64,000 bases of DNA from Trichobilharzia regenti (lineage: Eukaryota; Platyhelminthes; Trematoda; Strigeidida; Schistosomatidae), in contig OX235264.1 in the NCBI GenBank assembly GCA_944472135.2, positions 85,384,319 through 85,448,318 of the forward strand. Reading direction: 5' to 3'. A program made the position numbers and the translations under genes. Numbering within the stretch: the first letter of the stretch is position 1; each line of letters opens with the position of its first letter. Shown one piece after another: positions 43,671-55,388 of the stretch. A model generated the notes under the pieces. It had not been told where the DNA came from, did no database searches, and saw only the letters and a program-made list of their open reading frames with translations.

Positions 43671-44250
43671 TCAACCTGAGAAGGGTGGTAGGCGTACTGC
43701 TGTAAGTCCTACAATTCTTCAAAGGGTAGCGCATCAATGAGCAGTCCAATGTGCTTGGTGTGTGATTTTGTACATATGTTCATATTGTATATACTGAATT
43801 GATATCATCTGTCATCTAGCTGTTGGTAATTCTGTTTGTGTCCGGACGACTTCCACTTGGATCATCAACCTGAGAAGGAATGTAGGTGTACTGCTGTAAG
43901 TCCTACAGTTCTTCAAGGGTAGTTTGTCGTGCCAGAATCCACAACATTTGATGTATTGATTGTACATATGTTTGTGTTAAATAATTGTGTGAGCTCCAAT
44001 TATTGTAGTTGTTGAATAATCTTGTTTGTGTCTGGACATTCCGCAACTTGCAATCCTCAACCTTTGAACGGTTGTAGGCGTACTGGTGTAAGTACTGCAA
44101 TTCTTCAAAGGAGTTCCATCGAGACACGATCTGCGAGTTTGTGTGTACTGTTTGTATATATGTGTGGTGTGTCCTATCAATTGGTGTTTTTTGGATTCAT
44201 TGTGTTTACTCGTTGTTTTCGTACCTTGTTTTTATTGCATAATTTTGTTA
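43671..44250 (+). repeat. About 193-base tandem repeat, three units
   Basis: Units begin TCAACCTGAG at 43671 and 43865 and TCAACCTTTG at 44057. They share TAGGCGTACTGCTGTAAGTC and TTCTTCAA, then diverge. A matching unit lies on the - strand near 29900-30180 in the BEL relic, so it is part of the BEL 3' noncoding region. Confidence 0.8.
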
Positions 44251-44817
44251 AAATTTTCGTCGTGATTACTTCTGAAGTTGTGTCCACTCTTCTACATCCG
44301 TGAATGAATTGATTGATGTTAGAGACAGCAGATGGGTCGTATACGCCGGGGAGGCTAGGCTATTGGTGAGAATGAAATGCACACGGAGATAATTGTTAGC
44401 TGTGGTCTCACACGCCGGGAAGCGAGAGTGTAAACGACTGAGGCGCGCATACGTCATCGTTACTAGAATTGAGGCAGAATGAGTGACAAGCGATTGCAGT
44501 GGTAATTGGTAGTGAGTAGATAAGAGGATGAGCGTAGAGTATCATGAGGTGCTGCCGTGGTCACGTTGCATTCTGCAATAGTCATTCTAGCAAGTGGCGA
44601 TTGTGTTGCAAGATGTCAAGAGGAGGTCTCTGTCTGGAGGCGCAGGTCGTCATTGATGTGTGAGATTGTGCTGTGGGTATGCTTGTGGTGTGTTGGCTTT
44701 TCTGTTTGTTTTCCATTTCAGCTCTGTCCGTGTGACCCAGGTTCTCGCAATGGCATCCAAGTCAACGTGTATTGGTCGTGATGGAAAAAAGGGATGGATC
44801 CGTATTTTGCCGGGGAG

Positions 44818-45176
44818 TGTCAATGGAGTTGAAGATTGAACGATCAATTCATGGTTGTTTGCTCAAAACCAACTTCCCCAATTTTCGCGGAGGCATCAAT
44901 ACGACAGTCATCATCTCATCGGTCGCTGTTCAGAAAGAAGTCAGCAGTAAACCGTCAGAAGTAATATTGTGATTTATTATCGTAATATTTGTTCACAGAC
45001 CTTAGTGGAATTATTTTTTATATGTTGGTGTTACACTAAAGAATTCTCGAGTGGCCAATCGGTGTTTTGGTTTTTGCGTCCGTTATTACTAAGCGTTTCT
45101 GAGAAACTTCAAGGAACAGCGTGAGCCCGAGCGTAGCAAGAGCTTGGCATTAACGGTTTACGAGACGTGGCTGACA
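44818..45176 (+). repeat. 3' LTR of the BEL element
   Basis: It runs from TGTCAATGG to GGCTGACA. It is the same length as the 5' LTR and differs at about eight positions by eye. It is followed directly by the TATAC duplication. Confidence 0.87.
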
Positions 45177-45181
45177 TATAC

Positions 45182-46745
45182 ATATAAATAAACATGTAGT
45201 AACTTGAGACCTCATTAGTTTTCTGTTTTTATGTTTGCATCCTTCCCTTTTCCTTTTAGTCTACACAAGCTACAATGGTTCTGCCTTTTTGTTATCACTA
45301 CCTTATTTTCGTCGGCGACACAGGATGACTAACGGGTGAAACAATCGACTCCATTTACAGCAGTGGTCTCAAGACGTTCTTGACACACTTCTCAGTACAA
45401 ACTATATAAAATGAATCCCAGCACAACGCCCTTTGGAGTCAACCAACCATACGTGAAAGTAATGGTATTTCATCCAACGTCATATTCCCAGACGACTTTA
45501 ATTATAAACTCATAAATTGGAGACACGTGCACTCAATGGAAAACCCTAGATATGTCTCCAGAAGGTAGCTTAATCGGGCCAACATTCTTAAAGAATTTGC
45601 CTCTGGGGTGGGGGCCTAGTTGATGTAGTGTTTCTACAACATAGGACTCTGCGGTAACTAAGCGGCAGTTATTGAGCGAGCGATTCAGAAGGAGCAGTCG
45701 ACTGAGCAAGGACATTCCATTTTCATGATTTGTTAGATTCTCCTGGAAAATTGAAAGATATTGAGTTGCGGATGCGTTTCCGTGCACTTGACTAAGTTTC
45801 ACGGTTAACCTTTCCACCACAGTAATTTCCAAGAATGAAAGTCCAAACCTTCAGCTGTCCTCTGAGATAACGCGTGTTGTCAGTCGAATATTGATTTATA
45901 TTTAGCCTACTTTATCCTTCGTAGTTCATGACTAAAAGTTCAACCATAATTCTAGTGCTATTAACGTTGTTATTTACGAGTCAGCTGCGGCGAGTTGTGA
46001 AATTTTTCTGCTATACCATATATCCGAATGACTGTTTGGTGATGTCGATTGATAAACATTGGAAAATTGTCAAGAATTTTACCCCCGCAGGGTCCTAACA
46101 CCGTCCTTCAAGTTACGTCAGATTTTATGAACCATTTTTCGTGATTGGTGTGGGCCATACATGGCGAACTGCAGGGAGAACGAAAAGCTCGTCGTCAGTA
46201 GCTCCTGTATGTAAGGCAGAATAATTGCTAGACAGTCAGGAATTCGTATGACCCGAGTACCATATGAGACAGGAAGAAAAGTCCTGACAAACGTTGGGAA
46301 CCTAAGTTAATATAATTTTTGGACGAGGCCTGCCACCTATAAAGCGTACACCATAGGAGGTATATATTATTGTATCTCACAAGTATGAGGCTTGCGCAAG
46401 CTTCCTTTTGGCTTCTGACAGTCGGCTAAAATGCTGAGTATTACGACCACAGGGTGAAAGCTTAGCCTTGCTGAATCCCTAAACAAAAACGTAATAAGTA
46501 CACTAGTACGACTCAGCCCATGGATGTTCCCGTTTATGCTGATATTCGACTGCTGGCCACAATTTGGTGCAAAAAGGCTCCCTGTGTGATTTGTCCCTAC
46601 AATGCACATACTTGAAAGGCTACCGGAGAGGCGGAAGAGGAGTATCCTATAACCAAGAGAAGATGCAATAATCTATAAACCCGTAGTGCTACAACCACCA
46701 ATATCAGAAATTTGCGAATCTCTGCGTGTTGATTATACCAGGCAA
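45182..46745. other. Unassigned sequence
   Basis: No recognised domain or repeat was seen. A 99-codon frame on the - strand (45832-45533) has no family that I recognise. Confidence 0.4.
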
Positions 46746-46749
46746 GACC

Positions 46750-47015
46750 CTTCGGCAGTAGGTTATTCGCCAAATTTATTAGCCACAGCATTCATCACTG
46801 AAAAGTGAAAACTCATCCCAACTTTTCAAGTTGGCTTGTTAGGCTGAAGGTACACGGACAAGCACACACGCCACTGTCCTACGTTAGTCCGTTGAGCAAC
46901 ATACCCCACACTACTATTTGGTCCCAAGATTTACTGCATAATTTGAGTGATCATTTCTAGTGTTTTGCTTTTGCTTTGTTCCACGCCAAACAAATACTAT
47001 AGAATTTGCGGGTAT
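46750..47015 (+). repeat. Possible diverged solo LTR of the CsRn1-type family
   Basis: The order of short matches follows the Gypsy LTR at 48468: AATTTATTAGCCACAGCA against AATTATTGACCACAGCA, GGCTTGTTAGGCTGAAGG against GACTTGTTTAGCTGAAGG, then GGACAAGCA and TTTTGCTTTTGCTTTGT. Overall divergence is high and the ends are not clear. No target duplication was found. Confidence 0.5.
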
Positions 47016-47240
47016 TAGATTTTGCCTTAACCTCACCAGATACTAGCTTGCTAGGCTACTAGCTTACTAATTTTCTAGCCGGTCCTAAGCCCGAGTAAAG
47101 AGGGAGGTTTGGGCGTGGTGCTAGCAACTCCACCCCTGTAAAACAATCAAATCGCTACAGAAACTTCAACGAATAAATATATTAAAAATTCTAAAAATAT
47201 AAGCAATAGCCTTACTTTTCGCTGGAATCGGGGAAGTGAA

Positions 47241-48467
47241 ATGACGCAGGCTGGTGAAAGCCTTCGGGAAGCCAGTCAGCCGATGTGCCTTCTTTCGATG
47301 AAAGCAAAAGTAAGGATGGGTACCTGGAATGTTCGCACAATGTACGAAACTGGAAAGGCTGCCCAGATAGCAGTAGGCATGAGAAGGTGCAGAAAAGAAG
47401 TGTTGGGAATCTGCGAAAGCAGATGGAACGGAACTGGAAGGTGCCAACTACCTACTGGAGAGACAGTGATCTATTCCGGCCACCTAGAGGACAATCATGA
47501 GCACACCGAGAGAGTGGCCATCATGATGTCACCAACAGCAACCAAAGCTCTCATGCAGTGGGAACCAATCTCCTCCAGGATAATGACAGCCAGGTTCAAC
47601 TCAAAAGGCAGGAAGGAAAGTTACAGTCATTCAATGCTATGTGCCTACAAACGTCTCAGAACAAGAGAAGAAGGAGGTGTTCTGCAGACAACTACAAGCA
47701 ATAATGGACAACGTCCCAAATGGCGATATCAAAATCCTGATGGACGACATGAGTGCGAAGCTGGGAGGAGACAACACAGGAAGAGAACTCACCATGGGTC
47801 GTGAGGCCCTCGGTGAAATGAACGACAATGGTGAACTCTTCTCAGACTCCTGCCCCTTCAATGATTTGGTGATTGGTGGTAGTGTGTTCAAACACAAGGA
47901 TATACACAAGACGACATGGATTTCACCAGATGGAAACACCAAGAACCAAATAGACTTCATCTCAATTTCAAGAATGAAAGAGCCTACTTGACACAAGGTC
48001 GAGGAGAGGAGCAGATGTGGGTTCAGACCACTATCTAGTAGAAGGGACTTTCAAGGTGAAACTAAAAACCTCGAGGATAGCCGGGGACAGGCCACAATGC
48101 AAGTTCAACACTCAGAAACTAAAGGACATAACCACAAAAGACACCTTCACTGCAACTGTCAGAGCAAAGCAGGAAACACTATGCGACATCACTGAAGAAT
48201 CATGCGTGAAAGAACATTGGAAGTCTCTGAAGGCGATTCTCAACGAAACGTGCTCAACGGTTCTAGGAAAAAATAAGAGACAAGACAAGGAATGGCTCTC
48301 AACGGACACTTTGAAATTAATAGAAGGGAGGAGAAAAGGCAGCAGGCAAAAGGGACCTGAGGACACTATATCACATAACCAAATCACTATCCGGGAAGAG
48401 ACCAACTCAAGCGAAACCTATAAAAGACAGCCAAGGGAAGCCAATTACCAAAGAAGAAAAACAGATT
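47241..48467 (+). pseudogene. RTE endonuclease and linker, frameshifted
   Basis: Three successive frames carry MGTWNVRTMYETGK (catalytic Asn motif), LGICESRWNG (Glu motif), ILMDDMSAKLGGDN (where active copies have DFNAKVG), NQIDFISIS and GSDHYLVEGTFKV (SDH motif). Together these form an APE-type endonuclease of the RTE clade. D and N of the DFNAK box appear changed to DDMSAK. The linker is shorter than in the copy at 25116, so an internal deletion is likely near 48360. Confidence 0.8.
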
Positions 48468-48785
48468 TGTAGAGGTAAATAATTCCCCAAAATTATTGAC
48501 CACAGCAATCACTCATTGGATGCTGACCACCACTGTTTAAGTCGACTTGTTTAGCTGAAGGCTTCCGGTCAAGCATCCCCGCCATTTGGTACCTCGTCGT
48601 GTAACGTGCACGATCACTAGCTAGCTAAGCGTTCGTCTAACGGCTTGTTTTGGTTCGTAAATACATCTCTTGGTTTGGACGATCAATTATTGGCTTTTGC
48701 TTTGTCTTTGGTACGCGAGAATAAATTAATTAGAAGTTGTTGAACGAGATATCACGTCAAACCTTTAATATCCGTCAACCTTTAA
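48468..48785 (+). repeat. 5' LTR of the Gypsy element
   Basis: It starts TGTAGAGGTAAATAATTCC and ends CAACCTTTAA. The LTR end is ambiguous by one A, which makes the target duplication four or five bases. Confidence 0.92.
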
Positions 48786-48899
48786 ACTGGTGAGCCCAAC
48801 CGCGAACTTCATCTACGACAGTTACTCAGATAATCCCGGTGAGTTCGTTCCATTTTGTATTTGTTCTTGTACCATATATTATTCGATATAATTTTCGTC

Positions 48900-49442
48900 A
48901 TGAGTGATCTTAGTCCCAAGGTCATCCGTATCCGCTCAACTCCTAAAACCATTCAGCTCGTACCATACTGGCCAGATAATGCTGAAACGTGGTTTCTGCT
49001 AGCTGAAGCAGATTTTTGTGAGCATGGGATAACTGATCAACGTTCACAGTTACTTGCAGTTATTCACGCCCTACCGCGGGAATTCAGCAAGTACGTAACA
49101 TCACAGATGTTGAGTCCCGAGGTAAGTAACTCGTACGAGTTGCTGAAAGCATCCCTCCTCAGGAGAAACGCTCTCACGGACAGACAACGTCTAGATGAAT
49201 TATTTCGCAACATCGAGTTAGGAGATCAGTCAGCCGTGAGCATGCTGACAAGAATGAAACAAGTCGTCGGCCAAAGTCAGTTCGACGAAGGACTGTTTAG
49301 AGAACTCTTCTTAACCAAGTTGCCACAATCTGTACAGACCGTACTTGTGACACTTGAGGGTACTGTAATAGAGAACTTAGCTATTACTGCAGATAAGATT
49401 CTAGAAATAACTAAACGGTCTGTCCCGAAATATGCTCGATGA
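48900..49442 (+). CDS. Gypsy Gag, N-terminal part
   Basis: I chose ATG 48900 (MSDLSPKVIRI) over an upstream ATG because the similarity to retroviral-type capsid begins there. The region encodes FLLAEADFCEHGITDQRSQL, DRQRLDELF and LFLTKLPQSVQTVL, a Ty3/Gypsy capsid-like helical domain. The stop TGA at 49440 overlaps ATG 49439 of the next frame, and the continuation of Gag is in that frame. The break falls between 49415 and 49442 and equals one missing base. Confidence 0.8.
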   Translation: MSDLSPKVIRIRSTPKTIQLVPYWPDNAETWFLLAEADFCEHGITDQRSQLLAVIHALPREFSKYVTSQMLSPEVSNSYELLKASLLRRNALTDRQRLDELFRNIELGDQSAVSMLTRMKQVVGQSQFDEGLFRELFLTKLPQSVQTVLVTLEGTVIENLAITADKILEITKRSVPKYAR

Positions 49443-49726
49443 CTAAGCAGACTTCGAGTAAGGATCCTGCAATGATAGAGTTATGCAACTCCATCCAGCA
49501 GATGTTTAGGTCAAACATGTCTTCTAACTCCTCCGACCGTCGTCCTAAATCTCCTCAACGCAGGAACTCGCGTGGTCGATCTAAGTCCAAACCACGTTCA
49601 CTGAAAAACCCTGACTGGTGCTGGTACCACAACACCTATGGCCAAGAAGCGAAGTGTTGCCGTAAGCCTTGTAACTTCGGAAATGTCTCAAAGTCTGTGG
49701 GAAACTATCCCGCCGGCACGCGTTAG
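49439..49726 (+). CDS. Gypsy Gag, nucleocapsid part
   Basis: This frame continues Gag with a Ser/Arg-rich basic stretch ([18 protein letters not shown]) and [18 protein letters not shown]. That is the Cys-X2-His...Cys-X3-Cys knuckle particular to CsRn1-type elements, instead of the usual CCHC. The frame overlaps the pol frame by about 50 bases (49675-49726); pol is in the -1 phase. This may be a natural frameshift site or another lost base. Confidence 0.8.
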   Translation: MTKQTSSKDPAMIELCNSIQQMFRSNMSSNSSDRRPKSPQRRNSRGRSKSKPRSLKNPDWCWYHNTYGQEAKCCRKPCNFGNVSKSVGNYPAGTR

Positions 49727-52272
49727 CGGCAACCGTCGCCGGTGGCACTAGCCGCCTACTTTACATCCATGATGTGATAAGCCAGACTCGATACTTAGTC
49801 GACACAGGCGCCGAAGTCAGCGTCCTTCCTGCTACAGCAGCAGATCGACAGAAGGAACCTACCTTCAACTTACAGGCTGCAAATGGAAAACCAATCGCAA
49901 CCTTTGGTAGGAAATACGTCTATCTGAACGTAGGTTTACGCAAACCTATTCGGTGGATTTTCCTTCTCGCTGACGTTACAATGCCCATCATTGGCACGGA
50001 CCTACTTAATCATCATGATTTACTCGTAGACGTCCGCCGAAAACGACTGATTGACAATACTACTAGTCTGTCTATCAAAGGCATCACCTACATAGGCCCT
50101 AGTTTGTCACCCGTTAAGATAAAGGCAATTCTTGATCCAACTTTTCAACCTATGGTTGACAAGTATCCGGAACTTAACTGCCCGTCGAACGACCTACCGT
50201 GCATAACCAGCAATGTTATGCACCACATCATTACCACAGGACAACCTGTGACATCTAAAGCACGACGATTAGCTCCTGACAAACTGAGAATCGCCAGGAA
50301 TGAATTTGACCATATGCTTAGCCTTGGCATCATTCGACCTTCGAATAGCCCATGGGCATCCCCACTTCATATGGTTCCGAAAAAGGATAGCAACGATTGG
50401 CGACCCACCGGTGATTACCGGCGAGTGAATGCCAAAACAACCCCTGATTGCTACCCGTTGCCTCATATACACGACTTGACGGCAACCTTATCCGGCGCGA
50501 CTATATTCTCCAAAATCGACTTGGTTAAAGCGTATAACCAAATCCCGATGGCAACAGAAGACATCCCGAAAACGGCTATCATTACGCCTTTCGGACTTTT
50601 TGAATTTCTACGTATGCCATTCGGTCTTCGGAATGCAGCCCAAACATTCCAACGCTTCATTGACGAAGTATTTCGCGGTCTCGACTTTGTATACGCATAC
50701 TTAGACGACTGCCTCATTGCCAGTCCAGACAAGGAAACTCACCTTAGGCACTTGGACTTGGCATTTGACAGGTTACGCCAACATGGTGTTACCATTAATA
50801 TTCAAAAATGTCAAATCGGTGTTGACTCACTCGACTTTCTGGGTCACACTATTGACTGCAAGGGCATTCGCCCACTGGCTACTAAGGTCGAGGCTATACT
50901 GAACTTTCCAGAGCCACAGACGGTGAAAAGTCTCCGCACTTTTAACGGCTTAGTAAGTTATTATCGACGCTTTATTCCCAACTGTGCCTCTTTGATTCAG
51001 CCATTGACAGACCTCCTTCGAGGGAATAACAAGTCCATAGAACTTGACGCGTCTGCTCGAAATGCTTTTACCCAGATTAAAAAAGCTATTGCGAATGCCA
51101 CACTTCTGATGTATCAGGATCCAACGGCACCGTTAAGTATCTCGGTTGATGCATCAAACACTGCAATCGGCGCAGTTCTACAACAGCTAGTTGACAATGA
51201 GTGGCAACCACTTGCCTTTTTCTCCCGGCGCCTTCAATTAGCTGAAACGAAGTACAGCACATTCGGCAGAGAACTTCTGGCTATGTACTGTGCTATACGA
51301 CATTTTAGACATTCGGTAGAGGGTCGTGAATTTATAATTTTTACGGATCACAAACCTCTGACGTACTCTCTGAACTCACCTTCAGATAAGTATTCACCCA
51401 GGGAATCACGACAACTGGATTACGTCTCACAGTTTACATCAGATATTCGCCATGTATCCGGAGTAAACAACACTGTGGCAGATGCCTTGTCGCGCGTTTG
51501 TTCTTTCACCCAAATCGACGGCATAGACCTAGTAAAACTGGCTCGTCTTCAAAAAGAAGATGCCGAACTTCAACATGAGTTGTCGAAAACAACTCTACAA
51601 TTAGCTGAGAAACCCTTAGGTATGGGAAGAGATACTATTCTGTGCGACATTTCCACGAGTACTCCTCGCCCCATCGTGCCTAAAAGTTATCGCCGTAACG
51701 TCTTCAATACGTTGCATGGCTTATCTCACCCAGGTATTCGAACTACTGTCAAGCTCGTAACTAGTCGGTTTTGTTGGCCTGGCATTAATAAAGAAGTAAG
51801 GGAATGGGCACACACGTGCTTAGCTTGTCAAAAGTGCAAGGTGATAAGACACACCAAAAGCCCACTTGGCACCTTTCTTCTCCCTGACGCTCGTTTCGAA
51901 CACGTCCATATAGATTTGGTTGGTCCCCTTCCTGAATCACATGGATATACTTATATTTTAACTTGCATAGATCGCTTCACACGATGGCCGGAAGCAGTAC
52001 CCATCAAGGACGTATCTGCTGAAACAGTCGCACGCGTCTTCGTAGAAAGATGGATTGCTAACTTTGGATGCCCATCTTCCATAACAACTGATCGCGGGCG
52101 GCAATTCGAAAGTGGCTTATTCTTCGCCCTGACTAAAATATTAGGTTGCATGCGATTTCGAACAACAGCCTACCATCCTCAAGCTAATGGTATGGTAGAA
52201 CGTCTACACAGACAGCTGAAAGCTGGTCTGTCAGCTGCAAACACCACCCATTGGACTGAATCCCTCCGTTAG
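49675..52272 (+). CDS. Gypsy Pol: protease, RT, RNase H, integrase (C-terminus shifted)
   Basis: The frame is open from 49675. The protease motif [12 protein letters not shown] is near 49795. RT motifs are [16 protein letters not shown] and [11 protein letters not shown] near 50690-50715 (catalytic YLDD). RNase H has [17 protein letters not shown] and a FTDHKPLTY box. Integrase has the H...H/C..C zinc-binding region (HGLSHPGI to CLACQKCK), then [21 protein letters not shown] and [13 protein letters not shown], which give the D, D and E catalytic residues. The stop at 52270 comes from a one-base loss near 52266. Catalytic residues are intact. Confidence 0.9.
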   Translation, partial: LRKCLKVCGKLSRRHALAATVAGGTSRLLYIHDVISQTRYLVDTGAEVSVLPATAADRQKEPTFNLQAANGKPIATFGRKYVYLNVGLRKPIRWIFLLADVTMPIIGTDLLNHHDLLVDVRRKRLIDNTTSLSIKGITYIGPSLSPVKIKAILDPTFQPMVDKYPELNCPSNDLPCITSNVMHHIITTGQPVTSKARRLAPDKLRIARNEFDHMLSLGIIRPSNSPWASPLHMVPKKDSNDWRPTGDYRRVNAKTTPDCYPLPHIHDLTATLSGATIFSKIDLVKAYNQIPMATEDIPKTAIITPFGLFEFLRMPFGLRNAAQTFQRFIDEVFRGLDFVYAYLDDCLIASPDKETHLRHLDLAFDRLRQHGVTINIQKCQIGVDSLDFLGHTIDCKGIRPLATKVEAILNFPEPQTVKSLRTFNGLVSYYRRFIPNCASLIQPLTDLLRGNNKSIELDASARNAFTQIKKAIANATLLMYQDPTAPLSISVDASNTAIGAVLQQLVDNEWQPLAFFSRRLQLAETKYSTFGRELLAMYCAIRHFRHSVEGREFIIFTDHKPLTYSLNSPSDKYSPRESRQLDYVSQFTSDIRHVSGVNNTVADALSRVCSFTQIDGIDLVKLARLQKEDAELQHELSKTTLQLAEKPLGMGRDTILCDISTSTPRPIVPKSYRRNVFNTLHGLSHPGIRTTVKLVTSRFCWPGINKEVREWAHTCLACQKCKVIRHTKSPLGTFLLPDARFEHVHIDLVGPLPESHGYTYILTCIDRFTRWPEAVPIKDVSAETVARVFVERWIANFGCPSSITTDRGRQFESGLFFALTKILGCMRFRTTAYHPQANGMVERLHRQLKAGLSAANTTHWTESLR

Positions 52273-52853
52273 TTCTCCTAGGGATACGAAACGCCTTGAA
52301 AACCGATGCTGGTTGTACTAGCGCCGAGCTAGTATATGGCACGACACTGCGACTGCCTGGTGAATTTGTTTCTCCCTCGAGCTTCCCACCAGTGGTAGAT
52401 CACGCTTCATACGTCAGCAGGCTTACAAACGCAATGCGTTCAGTTAAACCTGCTCCCCTTCGTCCACAGTCCATTGATGTTTTCGTTCATCCGTGTTTGA
52501 AAACTTCTTCACATGTATTTGTTCGTCGCGACTCTGTGCGCAGACCCCTGGAACCCCCATATGACGGACCTTATAAGGTAATTAAACGTTCTGATAAATG
52601 CTTTGTCTTGGACAAAAATGGCCGCGAGGACACCGTCAGCATTGACCGTCTGAAACCGGCTTATTTGGAGGGTAATCCTATTAGCATAGAGCTGAACGTA
52701 CATCAAAATCCACAAGTAACAGAAGATCGTGTAGACATCGATGAAGTCGCTAGCACAGCGACAGCTACCGAACCTTCTATCGAGCCTCCCAAGAAAACCC
52801 GTTCTGGACGCACCATAAGGTTCCCAGAATATCTGCACACTTATTTGACTTAA
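52269..52853 (+). CDS. Gypsy integrase C-terminus (shifted frame)
   Basis: Following the break, this frame carries [15 protein letters not shown] and [15 protein letters not shown], continuous with the integrase core in related elements. [19 protein letters not shown] and [15 protein letters not shown] are typical of the C-terminal DNA-binding fold. The tail has [12 protein letters not shown]. The region 52856-53352 after the stop is noncoding apart from short frames, with T-rich tracts before the 3' LTR. Confidence 0.85.
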   Translation, partial: LVLLGIRNALKTDAGCTSAELVYGTTLRLPGEFVSPSSFPPVVDHASYVSRLTNAMRSVKPAPLRPQSIDVFVHPCLKTSSHVFVRRDSVRRPLEPPYDGPYKVIKRSDKCFVLDKNGREDTVSIDRLKPAYLEGNPISIELNVHQNPQVTEDRVDIDEVASTATATEPSIEPPKKTRSGRTIRFPEYLHTYLT

Positions 52854-53352
52854 CGAATTCGTGTGATTCACGCAACTCACTCGTTCGTGGTACTAACTAT
52901 TTTTTTTGACGTATAAATTTTTTTATATACAGTACCACCAAACACGAAAATTTTTTTTCAACAGTTCATGTAACATACACAAAAAAATTAATTATATGTA
53001 TTTTTTTTCGATGTTCTGAACTTAGCATTATTTTACTGTATAGTAAATGCACGTAATTTTTTTTAACCAAAAAGGTCATTTCGTACATTTTCCTCGACAT
53101 GGTTCTTAGCGTTCTTGTTTTCTTTTCCAGGTGCGACGGGCACTGGACGGGAAACAAACGAAGCACGGAATCCAACGAACAACACCAGGAAGCTATGTAC
53201 AAACACCCCATTAGCATAGGCAGACAAACCAGTAGGCATAAGACCAAGCCGCTCGGAAGATTTTCTTCACCCGAAAGGGAACCATCGAGTTTTTTTTATT
53301 TCCGGCTGGTTCTGTCTTAGGGTCCTCACGACCCCACTAGGGGGGAGTGAGC

Positions 53353-53670
53353 TGTAGCGGTAAATAATTCCCCAAAATTATTGACCACAGCAATCACTCA
53401 TTGGATGCTGACCACCACTGTTTAAGTCGACTTGTTTAGCTGAAGGCTTCCGGTCAAGCATCCCCGCCATTTGGTACCTCGTCGTGTAACGTGCACGATC
53501 ACTAGCTAGCTAAGCGTTCGTCTAACGGCTTGTTTTGGTTCGTAAATACATCTCTTGGTTTGGACGATCAATTATTGGCTTTTGCTTTGTCTTTGGTACG
53601 CGAGAATAAATTAATTAGAAGTTGTTGAACGAGATATCACGTCAAACTTTTAATATCCGTCAACCTTTAA
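53353..53670 (+). repeat. 3' LTR of the Gypsy element
   Basis: It starts TGTAGCGGTAAATAATTCC, one change from the 5' LTR, and has AAACTTTT where the 5' LTR has AAACCTTT. The rest appeared identical on reading. Confidence 0.92.
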
Positions 53671-53675
53671 AGATT

Positions 53676-55388
53676 AAACAATGGGCGGATCACTTCAAAG
53701 GACTCTTGAACCGACCATCACCTGCAACCCGTTCAGAAATACTAACTAAAGCGTGCACACAACTGCAAGTTGACACCAATCCTCCAACGAGGGCTGAAGC
53801 CTTGAATGCAATCAAACTTCTGAAAGCTGGAAAAACAGCCGGACCGGATGGAATACCCCCTGAAGCACTGAAAGCAGACCCAGAGACGACAGCAGACATG
53901 CTGACTCACTCCATTGTTGCAAAAGGTCTGGAAGGAGGGGAAGGTGCCTACTGACTGGAGGAAAGGTTACCTCGTGAAACTACCAAAGAAGGGCGACTTA
54001 GGACTCTGCAAGAACTGGCGAGGAATCATGCTTCTATCGACGCCAAGTAAAATCCTGAGTCGCATCATCCTGGAGAGACTAAAGGACGCACTGGAGGCAG
54101 AACTCCGACCAGAACAAGCTGGCTGGATTCAGGAAAGGCAAATCATGTACTGACCAAATTGCAACTCTACGCATCATCATCACAGAACAAAGCATGGAAT
54201 GGCCATCAATCAAACCTCTACCTCAACTTTATAGACTTTGAGAAGGCTTTCGGCAGACAGCGTTGATCGTGAAGTAATTTGGAAATTACTCGAGCACTAT
54301 GGCGTACCCCAAATATTCATCAACCTTATTCAACAGCTGTACGACAACGGCGGCACATGTCAAGTGATCCACAACGGAAGACTCAGCGAGGCGTTAGGAG
54401 TAAACACAGGAATGAGACAAGGGTTCTTACTATCACCGATGATATTCCTAATTGTGGTGGACTGGATTATGCGTCAGACAGTGGGAAACGAGAAACGCGG
54501 ACATGGATATCCTGGCCCGACGTGAAGAACCTAGAAGACCTGGATTTCGCGGATGATTTATGTTTGATGTCACACACAATCGAAGACTTACGAGCGAAAA
54601 CCGACAAACTGGTCGAAGAAGCAGTCAGCGAAGACAGGACTCCAGGTGAACATAAACAAGACGGTGATGAAAATAACCAACCAACAACAACAACAGCAAC
54701 ATCCAGCGCCAATCACCATCAACAGGAGGGATTTGAAAGAGGTCACTTCATTCACTTATCTAGCATTGAGCATTGTCTCAACTACAGCCAATCGGAACGG
54801 ACGGGGATGTCGAATCGAGAATCGGGAAGGCGAGAAACACATTCATCAACCTGAAACCAATCTGGAAATCTTCGTCACTCAGCATCACCAACAAAATTCG
54901 GATTTTCAATACAAACGTAAAGTCAGTCGGTTCTTCTATACGGAACGGATCAGAAACTTGGCGGGTGGGTCACAAAGAATATTTCCAACAGCCTGTTGCA
55001 GACCTTTATTAACAACTGTCTTCGCTATATACTGAAGATCAGATGGCCGGGCTGGAAAGAATCACCAACAAGAAACTATGGGAACAAACAAAACAAGAAC
55101 CAATCGCCAACCAACAAATATGCAGGAGAAAGTGGAGATGGATCGGACACTCACTGAGGAGACCACTGGGTGACATCGCGCGTCAAGCCCTCGAGTGGAA
55201 CTCGAAAGGGAGGCGGCGTGTGGGACGTCCAAGGGTGAGATGGAGGGGATCGTGTGAAGAGGAGTTGAAAGAATATGGACTGACATGAATACAGGCAAAA
55301 AGTACAGCAGAAGACAGAAGCAAATGGAGACGTGCGGTTGAAGCCCTATGTTCCACTAGGAACCCAAGGGAGCAATAATAATATATAA
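53676..55388 (+). pseudogene. RTE reverse transcriptase, frameshifted
   Basis: Collinear pieces carry KAGKTAGPDGIPPEALK, TDWRKGYLVKLPKKGDL, WRGIMLLSTPSKILSRII, GVPQIFINLIQQLYDN and TGMRQGFLLSPMIF. The active-site box FADDLCLMS is near 54550, followed by RRKWRWIGHSLRRP and the SCEEELKEYGLT end at 55288. FADD instead of YADD is usual in this clade. At least four frame changes prevent translation. The 3' UTR ends AGCCCTATGTTCCACTAGGA and AATAATAATAT. Confidence 0.82.

Larger units (their letters stand above)
36522..45176 (+). mobile_element. BEL-type LTR retrotransposon carrying a CR1 insertion, TATAC TSD
   Basis: The LTRs are 36522-36880 and 44818-45176, both 359 bases, starting TGT(A/C)AATG and ending TGACA. 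The flanks are TATAC at 36517-36521 and 45177-45181, a 5-base duplication typical of BEL. The interior holds gag at 37029-38757, a CR1 block at 38757-42361, a second partial gag at 42362-43440 and tandem repeats at 43671-44250. No BEL protease, RT or integrase was found. The 5' end sits in the 3' tail of the RTE relic. Confidence 0.85.
48468..53670 (+). mobile_element. Ty3/Gypsy LTR retrotransposon, CsRn1-type, 5.2 kb
   Basis: LTRs of 318 bases lie at 48468-48785 and 53353-53670 and differ at two positions by eye. The target duplication AGATT is at 48463-48467 and 53671-53675. A primer-binding-site-like TGGTGAGCCC begins at 48788, and a purine tract (AGGGGGGAGTGAGC) precedes the 3' LTR. The Gag carries a Cys-His-Cys-Cys knuckle, a hallmark of the CsRn1 clade that includes Boudicca. 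Domain order is Gag, PR, RT, RNase H, IN. Three single-base breaks interrupt the reading frame. Confidence 0.92.

Noticed and set aside
43671..44250. A CRISPR array
   Set aside because: There are only three diverged units of about 193 bases, without short identical repeats and spacers, and the DNA is eukaryotic.
45533..45832. A 99-codon - strand gene
   Set aside because: There is no recognised domain, no clear splice sites and no second copy, and length alone is weak evidence.
53099..53320. An envelope-like or extra gene before the Gypsy 3' LTR
   Set aside because: The frame is short, has no signal peptide or membrane segment, and lies in the region between the integrase stop and the purine tract.
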